A DNA stretch of 64,000 nt from Aquimarina megaterium XH134. Its GTDB lineage: Bacteria; Bacteroidota; Bacteroidia; Flavobacteriales; Flavobacteriaceae. The stretch lies in assembly GCF_000520975.1 (NCBI RefSeq), contig NZ_JACB01000031.1, forward strand, positions 1 through 64,000, written 5' to 3'. Below, one piece after another: positions 9,648 to 18,004 of this stretch (position 1 is its first letter; the number at the start of each line of letters is the position of its first letter). Under the pieces are notes generated by a model. That model did not search any database and was not told the DNA's origin. It worked only from the letters and a program-made list of their open reading frames with translations. Made by a program: the position numbers and the translations under genes.

Positions 9648-9842
9648 TTATATATAGATTTAAAAAGTAGTCAATGTTATTTAATAGAACTTACAGGATT
9701 TTAATAAATTTTAGTAATTTCATCATCTAAATTTTAGAAAAGCTATTCTTCTTATTTTCTATCCTACCCGAAATATTTAGTAGCTAATACCACCTGTTTG
9801 CTTACAGGTAGGTCTGATAATTATAAACAATATATAGAATAT

Positions 9843-11123
9843 ATGACTGAGGATTTTTTACAATACCTTTGGAAATATAAAAAATTTGGGTTTGTAGATC
9901 TAAGAACAACAAGGCATGAGGAGCTTATACTTCAGCAAATAGGGACACATAATATAGAAAACTCTGGACCTGATTTTTTTGATGCAAGACTTATTATTCA
10001 AGGGCAAAAATGGGCAGGAAATGTTGAGGTGCATGTCAGATCAAGTGACTGGTATGTTCATAACCATGAGAATGACCCTGCATATGATAATGTGATTCTT
10101 CATGTAGTTTGGGAAGATGATGTAGAAGTATACAGAAAAGATAACTCGATTATACCGACATTACAACTTAGGGAATACATAAGAGAAGAGCTATTAGTTC
10201 GCTATAAAAAACTCTTTGATAAAAATGCTCAACAATGGATTAGTTGTGATAAGCAGCTCCCCGAAGTTTCGCGTTTTATGTTGTCGAATTGGCAAGAAAG
10301 ACTGTATTTAGAACGACTGGAAAAAAAATCGACTTTAATTTTGAAACTTCTAAAAGACTCTGCAAACAATTGGGAAGCTGTGTTGTTTAAGCTACTGTCC
10401 AAAAATTTTGGCTTGAAAACAAATGGGACTTCTTTTTTGAGCTTGGCAAATTCAATAGATTTTGCAGTACTTAGAAAATGTACAAGTCACCTAGAAGAAT
10501 TAGAGGCTTTGTTTTTTGGTCAGGCAGGCCTCTTAGAGGTTGATATAAAAGGAGAGTACTTCAATACCTTGAAAAATGAATATCAGTTTTTGAAAAATAA
10601 GTATAAATTAAGTACCGGTAGAGTAGAGCCATTTCATTTTTTTAGACTACGACCACCTAATTTTCCAACGATACGATTGGCGCAGTTGGCAATGTTATAT
10701 TTTAAAAACCACCAACTCTTCAGTAAAGTAATTAGCAGTAATAGGATTGAAGATTTTTATGCTCTTTTCGCGGTAGAGACCAGCAAATTTTGGCAAAATC
10801 ATTATACTTTTGAAAAAGAATCAAAAGCAAGTAAGAAAAGACTAACAAAACCATTTGTAGACTTGCTGTTGATTAATACAATTATCCCTATAAAATTTGT
10901 ATATGCCAGAAGTGTAGGACAAAATCCCGAAGAAGATATTTTTGAGTTAATTACTAAATTACCTTTTGAAAAAAACAGCATTATTAGCAATTTTATGGAC
11001 TTAAACGTACCAATTGAAAATGCAATGCATTCTCAAGCTATGATTCAACTCAAAAATACATACTGTGACCAAAAAGCATGTTTAAAATGTGCAATCGGGA
11101 ATTATTTATTAAATGGTGAATAG
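9843..11123 (+). CDS. DUF2851 family protein
   Basis: About 426 residues. It matches the Bacteroidota DUF2851 family: the N-terminus MTEDFLQYLWKYKKF, then NSGPDFFDARL, WAGNVEVHVRSSDWY, DNVILHVVWEDD and FFRLRPPNFPTIRLAQLA. The C-terminus has four cysteines in two pairs (CDQKACLKCAIG), which may bind metal. The family has no established biochemical function that I know of; parts of the N-terminal motif pattern recall nuclease-like folds, but this is speculation. The ATG at 9843 is preferred over an upstream in-frame start because family members begin at this point. It is followed closely by the PspC-like and potassium-channel genes. Confidence 0.85.
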   Translation: MTEDFLQYLWKYKKFGFVDLRTTRHEELILQQIGTHNIENSGPDFFDARLIIQGQKWAGNVEVHVRSSDWYVHNHENDPAYDNVILHVVWEDDVEVYRKDNSIIPTLQLREYIREELLVRYKKLFDKNAQQWISCDKQLPEVSRFMLSNWQERLYLERLEKKSTLILKLLKDSANNWEAVLFKLLSKNFGLKTNGTSFLSLANSIDFAVLRKCTSHLEELEALFFGQAGLLEVDIKGEYFNTLKNEYQFLKNKYKLSTGRVEPFHFFRLRPPNFPTIRLAQLAMLYFKNHQLFSKVISSNRIEDFYALFAVETSKFWQNHYTFEKESKASKKRLTKPFVDLLLINTIIPIKFVYARSVGQNPEEDIFELITKLPFEKNSIISNFMDLNVPIENAMHSQAMIQLKNTYCDQKACLKCAIGNYLLNGE

Positions 11124-11152
11124 AATTTAGGATAATATAATTATTTTGCGAT

Positions 11153-11374
11153 ATGCTTTATAATCTAAGACAATTTTTAGAACGTAATGGATTTTATGTT
11201 TCCTCTAGGTTAGCCGATAGGTTAGGGATGCGAGCAAAAAATGTGCGTTTGTTCTTTATTTATTTAACTTTTGCCACTGTGGGATTAGGTTTTGTAATAT
11301 ACCTTAATCTGGCATTTTGGCTAAAACTAAAAGATTTGGTTTATACTAAACGAACTTCAGTATTTGACCTATGA
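11153..11374 (+). CDS. Small PspC-like membrane protein
   Basis: A 73-residue protein with one membrane helix (about residues 31-56) preceded by a PspC-type amphipathic segment (SRLADRLGMRAKNVRLFFIYLTF). It resembles stand-alone PspC-domain proteins of flavobacteria, although the domain is minimal here. Its TGA overlaps the next start codon by four bases (ATGA), so it is translationally coupled to the potassium-channel gene, which suggests a joint role at the membrane. The function is unknown. Confidence 0.7.
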   Translation: MLYNLRQFLERNGFYVSSRLADRLGMRAKNVRLFFIYLTFATVGLGFVIYLNLAFWLKLKDLVYTKRTSVFDL

Positions 11375-12387
11375 AAAAGATTTATAGATGGGGAATTCCA
11401 AAAATATTTATTGCATTAATTTTATTAATTATAGTAATTGCTATCGGGGTACTGGGATTTCGGTTTTTTTCTAACTATTCCTGGGTAGATGCCTTATATA
11501 TGACAGTGATTACTTTGTCTACTGTAGGTTTTGGAGAAGTTCAACCATTAGGTGATAGTGCAAAGTTATTTACTGTATTCCTTATCTCGACTAGTGTAGC
11601 CATATTTGCATATTCTGTATCTGTAATAACAGAATATATTGTAAGTAAAAATGATCCTAAAAGACTTCAATATCGAAAAACACAAAAAATGATACATCAT
11701 ATTGAAAATCATATTATTATAATTGGTTATGGCCGTAATGGTAAACAAGCTGCCGCCAAATTGTTAGCATACAATAAACCATTTATTATTATCGAAAAAG
11801 ACGAAGCAGTAATAGAAAGATATCAAAATGAAAACCTGTTTTTTCTAAAAGGTAATGCCACAGAAGACGAAGTATTAATAGAAGCAGGTATTAAGAGAGC
11901 TGCTTGTTTAATATGTACATTGCCAGAAGATGCAGATAACTTGTTTATTGTACTTTCTGCAAGACAAATTAATAAAGGGCTCAAAATAATTAGTAGAGCT
12001 TCTCAAGATACTTCTTATAAGAAAATACGATTAGCCGGCGCAGATAATGTTATTATGCCAGATCGTATTGGTGGAGATCACATGGCGTCTTTAGTAGTAG
12101 TGCCCGATTTAATAGAGTTTTTGGATAATCTTTCTATTGTAGGTAAAAAATCTATAAACATCGAAGAAATTTCTTTTGAAGACATGTTTGATGATAAAAT
12201 AGAAAGAACTATTCTTGATATTGATATGAGATCCAGAACGGGATGTACCATTATAGGTTACAAATCACCAGAGGGAGAATATATTGTAAACCCAGAAGCT
12301 AATACTTTATTAAAACCAAGTTCTAAGATTGTAGTTTTAGGTCGCCCAGAACAAATTAATCTTTTAAATAAGGAGTTCGATATTTGA
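11371..12387 (+). CDS. Potassium channel with cytoplasmic RCK/TrkA-N domain
   Basis: A 338-residue protein with the two-helix ion-channel layout: TM1 at about residues 12-31, a pore helix and selectivity filter TVGFG at 51-55, and TM2 at about 65-88. A NAD-binding RCK (TrkA-N) domain follows, with the glycine motif IIIIGYGRNGKQAA near residue 118, and a TrkA-C type domain at the end. It should form a tetrameric, ligand-gated K+ channel in the inner membrane. The filter reads GFG rather than GYG, a variation seen in functional bacterial channels. It starts inside the stop of the PspC-like gene. Confidence 0.9.
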   Translation: MKKIYRWGIPKIFIALILLIIVIAIGVLGFRFFSNYSWVDALYMTVITLSTVGFGEVQPLGDSAKLFTVFLISTSVAIFAYSVSVITEYIVSKNDPKRLQYRKTQKMIHHIENHIIIIGYGRNGKQAAAKLLAYNKPFIIIEKDEAVIERYQNENLFFLKGNATEDEVLIEAGIKRAACLICTLPEDADNLFIVLSARQINKGLKIISRASQDTSYKKIRLAGADNVIMPDRIGGDHMASLVVVPDLIEFLDNLSIVGKKSINIEEISFEDMFDDKIERTILDIDMRSRTGCTIIGYKSPEGEYIVNPEANTLLKPSSKIVVLGRPEQINLLNKEFDI

Positions 12388-12486
12388 GAATTAGAAACAT
12401 TTAACATCTAAAAAAATTGTAAACAAATGTTTTTTTTACCATCTTGCTCACTTCTTAACAATTAAATTCAATTAATTCACAAAATC

Positions 12487-14088
12487 ATGAAGAGAATTCT
12501 TCTTTCACTTTTAGCACTCACCATTCCATTTTTAACATTTGCACAAGAGGTCACAGAAAAAGGACTTGATCAGAAAATAGACGAAGGTTTTAAACCTGTA
12601 TCCGACTTTTTCTCTGCAGTAATTTTCTTTGAAGTTTTTGAAGGTGCTCCTTTTGTTATCATATTATTAGTATTAAGTGCATTGTTTTTTACTTTATATT
12701 TTGGTTTTCCTAACTTCAGGTATTTTGGGAAAGCTATTAATGTAGTACGAGGAAAATATGATGATGTTGAAGGGCATAGCTTAGGAGACCCATCGGCTGC
12801 GGTAGATGGTGATATAAGAGATACCATACGGGATGAATCTAAGGAAGGAGAAGTTAGTCATTTTCAAGCATTGGCAACAGCAGTTTCAGGTACTGTGGGT
12901 AATGGTAATATTGCGGGGGTAGCCCTGGCAATTGCACTTGGAGGACCAGGAGCTACATTTTGGATGATTATTTGTGGATTATTAGGAATGTCTACCAAGT
13001 TTGTAGAATGTACTCTTGGAGTTCAGTATAGAGATGTAGGAGAAGATGGTACTGTGTATGGAGGCCCTATGTACTATTTAAGTAAAGGATTAAAAGAAAG
13101 AGGATTTAAAGTTCTAGGAAAAATTGCAGCAGTTATATTTGCTATATTTTGTATAGGAGGATCTTTTGGTGGTGGTAATGCTGCACAATCTAATCAGGCT
13201 ACTGTTGTTTTAAAAGAGCTTTTAGATCTTCAAAGTACAGGTGCAGGTTTTTGGATTGGAATAATTCTGGCAATTCTTGTTGGGATCATTATTATTGGAG
13301 GAATTAAGCGTATCGCTTCTGTAACAGAAAAGGTAGTTCCTTTTATGGCTATCTTATATTTATTAGCTTGTTTATATATAATTTTTGGTAATTTTTCTTT
13401 AGTTGATGATGCTATAGGGTTAATTATTAGTGAAGCTTTTAATCCAACAGCTATTGGAGTTGGAAGTATTATAGGAGTTCTTTTAGTAGGTTTTAAGAGA
13501 GCTGCATTTTCTAATGAGGCAGGAGCAGGTTCTGCGTCTATTGCACATTCTGCAGTAAAAACTAAATATTCTGCAAGTGAAGGACTTGTTGCTTTACTTG
13601 AGCCTTTTATTGATACTGTAGTGATATGTACAATGACCGCATTAGTAATTATTATTTTCAATTTTGGTGGAGCATTTGAGTATGGAGGCGATGGTTCTGG
13701 AGCAGTTTTCATTGATGGAGTATCTTATGAAGGTGCAGGAATAACTTCCATGGCCTTTGCAAAATATATACCTTATTCTAATGTGTTTTTAACCATTGCA
13801 GTAGTATTATTTGCGGTTTCAACTATGATTTCCTGGTCATACTATGGTTTGCAATCCTGGAAATTCTTATTTGGTAGAGGTAAAGCTGCCGATTTAGTCT
13901 ATAAACTATTGTTTTTAACTTTTGTAATAATTGGAGCAGCAGCTAGTATGAATTCTATTTGGGCATTCTCTGATGCAATGATTTTTGCAATGGTATTTCC
14001 AAATATGATAGGTTTATTTTTCTTATTTCCTGTAGTTAAAAAACAACTTACAAGATACTTTGATGCGATAAAAGCATCAAAAAGTTAA
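12487..14088 (+). CDS. AGCS-family sodium/alanine-type amino acid symporter
   Basis: A 533-residue polytopic membrane protein of the alanine/glycine:cation symporter family. Family motifs include ALATAVSGTVGNGNIAGVA, GGPGATFWMIICG, GPMYYLSKGL, GGGNAAQSNQ and FSNEAGAGSASIAHSA. It should import a small neutral amino acid with Na+. The N-terminus has an extra cleavable-looking signal (ending TFAQ) and a short exported segment ahead of the usual first helix. Its intrinsic terminator lies within the first codons of the next gene (14113-14159). Confidence 0.92.
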   Translation: MKRILLSLLALTIPFLTFAQEVTEKGLDQKIDEGFKPVSDFFSAVIFFEVFEGAPFVIILLVLSALFFTLYFGFPNFRYFGKAINVVRGKYDDVEGHSLGDPSAAVDGDIRDTIRDESKEGEVSHFQALATAVSGTVGNGNIAGVALAIALGGPGATFWMIICGLLGMSTKFVECTLGVQYRDVGEDGTVYGGPMYYLSKGLKERGFKVLGKIAAVIFAIFCIGGSFGGGNAAQSNQATVVLKELLDLQSTGAGFWIGIILAILVGIIIIGGIKRIASVTEKVVPFMAILYLLACLYIIFGNFSLVDDAIGLIISEAFNPTAIGVGSIIGVLLVGFKRAAFSNEAGAGSASIAHSAVKTKYSASEGLVALLEPFIDTVVICTMTALVIIIFNFGGAFEYGGDGSGAVFIDGVSYEGAGITSMAFAKYIPYSNVFLTIAVVLFAVSTMISWSYYGLQSWKFLFGRGKAADLVYKLLFLTFVIIGAAASMNSIWAFSDAMIFAMVFPNMIGLFFLFPVVKKQLTRYFDAIKASKS

Positions 14089-14102
14089 AAAGACTATTCT
14101 TT

Positions 14103-14981
14103 ATGAATTATAAAAAGTCCCATTTCGAAATACACTCACGTTTTCGAAATGGGATTTTTCTTTTATCAATTATCCTATTTGTTGTGCTTATAGGATATTA
14201 TGTTTACCCAAAATCTTCTTCTGAACAGTATAGTTTTGTCGAAATGACCTTTTTTCAGCAGCAAATAGACTCGCTTAAGAGTGTAGCCGAACAACAAAAA
14301 AAAGAATATCATTTACAACCTTTTAACCCAAATTTTATCTCAGACCATAAGGGATATATGTTAGGACTTTCTACAAGTGAGCTAGATCGACTTCATGCAT
14401 ACAGAAATGATAATAAATGGATCAATTCTATTGCAGATTTTAAAAAAGTAACTCGGGTTTCTGATTCGGTTCTTTCGGCTATATCTCCTTTATTTAAATT
14501 CCCAGAATGGATAAAAAAGAGTAATACCGGGGTGAGCAGGAAATATTCTAAGAAGAAATTTCCAATTAAATCGTATGATCAAAAAAAAGATTTAAACACA
14601 GTTTCTGGTAAAGAACTGGAGCAAAGTATTGGCCTGCCTCATTTTATTGCAGAAAGAATAATCAAATATAGGAATAGTATAGGAGGTTTTACTCTAGATA
14701 TCCAACTTGAGGATGTTTATGGTTTATATGATAATCAGAAAGATAAAATCTTATCCATGTTTACGGTTAAGACACCTAAAAAGATAAAAAAAGTAAATGT
14801 AAATACTGCGTCAGTCAATGAATTAGTGGAAATACCATATTTTGATTTTGAAATGGCGTTGGATATTAAAGAATTTATTGAAGATAATGGGAATATATCA
14901 AACTTTAACGAATTAGGAAAAATTGAGGGTTTTTCTCTCAAAAAAATAGATAGAATAAAGTTATATTTGACATTGAATTAA
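14103..14981 (+). CDS. ComEA-like helix-hairpin-helix protein
   Basis: A 292-residue protein with one N-terminal membrane helix at about residues 19-36 followed by repeated helix-hairpin-helix units. DLNTVSGKELEQSIGLPHFIA and VNVNTASVNELVEIPYFD are typical HhH_3 (ComEA) signatures; a third, more diverged unit is near residue 85. The family binds DNA non-specifically, and ComEA is a DNA receptor in competence, but many flavobacterial members of this length are uncharacterised. The N-terminus KSHFEIHSRFRNGIF matches the family, so the ATG at 14103 is probably right although a strong terminator hairpin lies within codons 4-19. Confidence 0.8.
   Translation: MNYKKSHFEIHSRFRNGIFLLSIILFVVLIGYYVYPKSSSEQYSFVEMTFFQQQIDSLKSVAEQQKKEYHLQPFNPNFISDHKGYMLGLSTSELDRLHAYRNDNKWINSIADFKKVTRVSDSVLSAISPLFKFPEWIKKSNTGVSRKYSKKKFPIKSYDQKKDLNTVSGKELEQSIGLPHFIAERIIKYRNSIGGFTLDIQLEDVYGLYDNQKDKILSMFTVKTPKKIKKVNVNTASVNELVEIPYFDFEMALDIKEFIEDNGNISNFNELGKIEGFSLKKIDRIKLYLTLN
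14113..14159 (+). terminator. Intrinsic terminator embedded in the start of the HHH gene
   Basis: The 13-base arm at 14118-14130 (TCCCATTTCGAAA) is the perfect reverse complement of 14142-14154. Flanking A and T runs and one G-T pair extend the stem to about 17 base pairs, with an 11-base loop and TTTTT at 14155-14159. It is 25 bases past the symporter stop and inside the next coding region. Confidence 0.8.
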
Positions 14982-15128
14982 GAATCATTAAAAAATTGCT
15001 ACGAATTTTGATGAATCATTAAAATAATAATTGATTCATAAGCCCATTTTATGGATTTCGGTTTTATTGTATTGAAGAAGCAATCATTATATGTAGTAAT
15101 ATGTTAACAAAAAAACGAAGGTTGTCAT

Positions 15129-16295
15129 ATGAATAGTATGTATTTTACAGAAGAACATGAATTATTTAGGCAAAGTCTTAGGGAGTTTCTGAAAAAAGAA
15201 GTAACACCACATATAGACAAATGGGAAAAAACTGGAGATATTGATCGGTTTATTTGGGAGAAGTTTGGTGAAATGGGATACTTTGGAATTGCGTATCCAG
15301 AAGAATACGGTGGACTAGACCTCGATCTGTTTTATACTGTGATACTTTTAGAAGAACTGCAAAAAATTAATTCTGGTGGTTTTGCTGCTGCTATATGGGC
15401 ACATGCATATTTGGCGATGACACATTTAAATAAAGAAGGTGATCATAGAATTAAAGAAATGTATTTAAAACCCAGTATATCTGGTGAGAAAATAGGATGC
15501 TTAGGTATTACAGAACCTTTTGGAGGTTCTGATGTTGCAGGAATGAGAACTACAGCAGTAAAAGAAGGAGATCATTACGTAATTAACGGATCTAAAACCT
15601 TTATTACTAATGGTGTTTATAGTGATTACCTCGTTATAGCTGCAAAAACAAATCCCGAATTAGGAAATAAAGGGATAAGTATCTTTGTTGTTGATAGAGA
15701 TACTCCAGGGATTTCTGCTACTAAATTAGAAAAACTGGGATGGAAAGCTTCTGATACAGGAGAAATTGCTTTTGATAATGTGAAAATTCCCGCAAATAAC
15801 TTAATGGGAGAAGAAAACAAAGGATTCTCATATATTATGCAGCATTTTGCTTTAGAAAGGTTGATAATGGGAGTTAATGCACATGCACGAACAGAGTATG
15901 CATTAGAATATGTTATACAATATATGTCAGAGCGAGAAGCTTTCGGGAAGACGATTGATAAATTTCAGGCGCTAAGACATACTGTTGCAGATATTGCAAG
16001 TGAAGTAGAAATGTGCAAAGAATTTAATTACTCTGTTGCTAAACGACTTAATGATGGGAAATATGTGGTTAAAGAAGCAAGCATGTCGAAGTTGATTTCT
16101 ACCAAAATTGCTGATGAAGCAATATATAAATGTCTACAACTATTAGGGGGCTATGGATATATGGAAGAGTATCCAATGGCAAGACTATTTAGAGATAGCC
16201 GATTAGGTCCAATAGGAGGCGGAACTTCAGAAATATTAAGAGAAGTAATTGCTAAGATTATAATTGATAAAAAAGAATATAAAGCGGCAACGTAA
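15129..16295 (+). CDS. Acyl-CoA dehydrogenase (long-chain type active site)
   Basis: A 388-residue flavoenzyme with the full acyl-CoA dehydrogenase fold: CLGITEPFGGSDVAGMRT (FAD and substrate binding), ERLIMGVNAHARTEYALE, REAFGKTIDKFQALRH and LLGGYGYMEEYPMARLFRDS. The position that carries the catalytic Glu in short- and medium-chain enzymes (IYEGT) is GGGT here. As in long-chain and isovaleryl enzymes the base is then expected in an earlier helix, most likely Glu260. It should oxidise an acyl-CoA in fatty-acid or branched-chain breakdown. It stands alone between non-coding stretches, with its own terminator, so the substrate is not indicated by context. Confidence 0.9.
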   Translation: MNSMYFTEEHELFRQSLREFLKKEVTPHIDKWEKTGDIDRFIWEKFGEMGYFGIAYPEEYGGLDLDLFYTVILLEELQKINSGGFAAAIWAHAYLAMTHLNKEGDHRIKEMYLKPSISGEKIGCLGITEPFGGSDVAGMRTTAVKEGDHYVINGSKTFITNGVYSDYLVIAAKTNPELGNKGISIFVVDRDTPGISATKLEKLGWKASDTGEIAFDNVKIPANNLMGEENKGFSYIMQHFALERLIMGVNAHARTEYALEYVIQYMSEREAFGKTIDKFQALRHTVADIASEVEMCKEFNYSVAKRLNDGKYVVKEASMSKLISTKIADEAIYKCLQLLGGYGYMEEYPMARLFRDSRLGPIGGGTSEILREVIAKIIIDKKEYKAAT

Positions 16296-16331
16296 AATAG
16301 TATAGATTTTTTAACTAAAATTTTATATACC

Positions 16332-16365
16332 AAAAACCTCGGGGAGAAACCTCGAGGTTTTTTTT
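16332..16365 (+). terminator. Rho-independent terminator after the acyl-CoA dehydrogenase gene
   Basis: AAAAACCTCG at 16332-16341 pairs perfectly with CGAGGTTTTT at 16353-16362, with an 11-base loop and a run of eight T. Confidence 0.9.
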
Positions 16366-16399
16366 GTTCTATACTTTTTTAGGTTTAAAAAATAGCTAC

Positions 16400-16429
16400 T
16401 TATCGTTTTGTACTAGTATAAAACGATAA
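16400..16429. promoter_or_regulatory. 30-base near-perfect palindrome upstream of the amylase gene
   Basis: TTATCGTTTT at 16400-16409 is the reverse complement of AAAACGATAA at 16420-16429; the centre, TACTAGTA at 16411-16418, is itself a palindrome. Only the G16410/T16419 pair breaks the symmetry. It has no T tract, so it is more likely a protein-binding site than a terminator. Confidence 0.5.
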
Positions 16430-16447
16430 AATTTAAAGTTTTATCAA

Positions 16448-16483
16448 CACGCAAACGTTTGCGTGAGATTTCAAACGTTTTCG
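16448..16483. promoter_or_regulatory. Tandem LacI-family operator pair
   Basis: CACGCAAACGTTTGCGTG at 16448-16465 is a perfect 18-base palindrome with the central CG typical of LacI/GalR operators. A second, weaker copy with the same AAACGTTT core lies at 16472-16483. The two centres are exactly 20 bases apart, about two helical turns, on the same DNA face. They sit 54-90 bases before the amylase start, where a maltodextrin-responsive repressor or activator could act. No LacI-type gene is in the window. Confidence 0.7.
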
Positions 16484-16536
16484 GCTTTTGTAAAATACTT
16501 AATTTGATAAAAATTTAACACAAACATTAGTTAATT

Positions 16537-17916
16537 ATGAAAATCAAAACATTTTTTTATGGACTTCTTACTATAACGTTTTTGTTTATTAGTTGTAGTA
16601 AAGATGAGGTTTTAGACGAAGCAGCACCTGAGTCCGGGGATTTACAGGAAGAGGTTTCTTCAAAAGCGCTAAAACAAATTGGTTCGGGAGTAATGATGCA
16701 AGCTTTTTATTGGGATGTACCTGCGGGCGGTACCTGGTGGAATGTTGTAAAAGGAAAAGTAAACAGTTGGAGCAATGCAGGTATTGATGCTATTTGGTTG
16801 CCACCTGTTAGTAAAGCAATGAATGGAGGATTGTCTATGGGATATGACCCCTTTGATTATTATGATTTTGGTGAGTATAACCAAATGGGGAGTACCGAAA
16901 CCAGATTTGGTTCGCGTTCAGAATTAACCAGTTTAATTACAACTGCACATAATAATAGCCTAAGCGTAATTGCAGATATAGTGATTAATCACAATAGTGG
17001 AGGAGATTCTGAAGCTAATATTTTTACTAATTCTAATACATATACAGATTATAACCCTCTATCTGGATTATTTGAAAGAACTCAGTATGATTTTCACCCA
17101 AATGATTACCATGCTAATGATTCTGGTGTTTTTGGAGGTTTTGCAGATATATGTCACCACAAAAGTTATGTACAGGATTGGTTGTGGAAAAAATCTAATT
17201 CTGTAGCGAAGTATTATAAAAATACTATGAAATTTGATGGTTGGAGATTTGATTACGTAAAAGGATTCGAACCTTGGGTTCCAAAAGAGTTTAGAAATGC
17301 AGTAGGAGGATTTGCTGTAGGAGAGTATTGGGATGGAAATGTAAACACCTTAAAATGGTGGACGGATCAGGCGCAGATGTCTGCATTTGATTTTGGATGT
17401 TATTACAAAATGAGAGATGCATTTCAAGGAAATAATTTAAATGCACTTAGCGGAGATATGCTATGGAAAAGAAGTCCAACAAGAGCAGTTACTTTTGTGG
17501 CTAATCATGATACCGATGAAATTATCAATAACAAAATACTGGCCTATGCGTATATTTTAACTCATGAAGGATATCCTGCAATTTTTTATAGAGATTATGA
17601 GGATTGGTTAGATAAAAATAAAATGAATAATCTAATTTGGATTCATAACAATCTTGCAGGAGGAAATACAACAAACCTTTGGACAGATAATGACGAATAT
17701 ATCGCTAGAAGAAATGGAGGAAGTGGTAAAAATGGTTTAGTGGTGTATATTAATAATTCAAATTCATGGCAAGAAAGATGGATCCAGACCAATTGGTCAA
17801 ACAAGAAAATTAAAGATTATACTGGTCATTCGGGATGGGAACCGACTACTCAGGGAGGTAAATGGGTTAAAATTCAGGCACCACCAAAGGGCTATTCTGT
17901 TTGGTCTTTGAAATAA
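16537..17916 (+). CDS. Lipoprotein alpha-amylase, GH13 (subfamily 7-like)
   Basis: A 459-residue protein with a lipobox LFISC (Cys20), so probably anchored to the cell surface or outer membrane. The GH13 conserved regions are visible: VIADIVINH, GWRFDYVKGF with nucleophile Asp239, VGEYWD with acid/base Glu263, and FVANHDTDE with Asp325. Much of the protein, from memory, follows the extracellular alpha-amylases of Pyrococcus and Thermococcus (GH13_7), including FHPN..H and DICH, whose His187, His192 and Cys206 correspond to that group's zinc site. It should hydrolyse internal alpha-1,4 bonds of starch. No SusC/SusD genes adjoin it; control by the LacI-type operators is likely. Confidence 0.93.
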   Translation: MKIKTFFYGLLTITFLFISCSKDEVLDEAAPESGDLQEEVSSKALKQIGSGVMMQAFYWDVPAGGTWWNVVKGKVNSWSNAGIDAIWLPPVSKAMNGGLSMGYDPFDYYDFGEYNQMGSTETRFGSRSELTSLITTAHNNSLSVIADIVINHNSGGDSEANIFTNSNTYTDYNPLSGLFERTQYDFHPNDYHANDSGVFGGFADICHHKSYVQDWLWKKSNSVAKYYKNTMKFDGWRFDYVKGFEPWVPKEFRNAVGGFAVGEYWDGNVNTLKWWTDQAQMSAFDFGCYYKMRDAFQGNNLNALSGDMLWKRSPTRAVTFVANHDTDEIINNKILAYAYILTHEGYPAIFYRDYEDWLDKNKMNNLIWIHNNLAGGNTTNLWTDNDEYIARRNGGSGKNGLVVYINNSNSWQERWIQTNWSNKKIKDYTGHSGWEPTTQGGKWVKIQAPPKGYSVWSLK

Positions 17917-17939
17917 TATTAAATATTATTGAAGAAAAC

Positions 17940-17969
17940 TTTGTGGATAATAGTTTTGTATTATCTTTG
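17940..17969 (+). promoter_or_regulatory. rpsU promoter
   Basis: TTTG at 17940-17943 and TATCTTTG at 17962-17969 are separated by 18 bases, a close match to the Bacteroidota consensus. It lies 36 bases before the rpsU start codon. Confidence 0.7.
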
Positions 17970-17989
17970 CACCCTAATTATTTCTAAAG

Positions 17990-17999
17990 AAAGGAGGTG
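17990..17999 (+). promoter_or_regulatory. Extended Shine-Dalgarno sequence of rpsU
   Basis: AAAGGAGGTG ends five bases before the ATG and is complementary to about ten bases of the 16S rRNA 3' end. Almost no other gene here has such a site, as expected in a lineage whose ribosomes hide the anti-Shine-Dalgarno sequence. It fits the known scheme in which ribosomes lacking bS21 translate rpsU preferentially. Confidence 0.85.
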
Positions 18000-18004
18000 C
18001 CACT

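Noticed and set aside
13230..13712. 160-codon frame on the minus strand opposite the symporter gene
   Set aside because: It lies wholly within the AGCS gene, whose protein is conserved throughout; the shadow frame is proline/isoleucine-rich as expected from antisense of membrane codons.
16449..16464. PurR operator implying purine control
   Set aside because: The sequence equals the E. coli PurR consensus, but the only downstream gene is an amylase, so a related LacI-family sugar regulator is the better reading.
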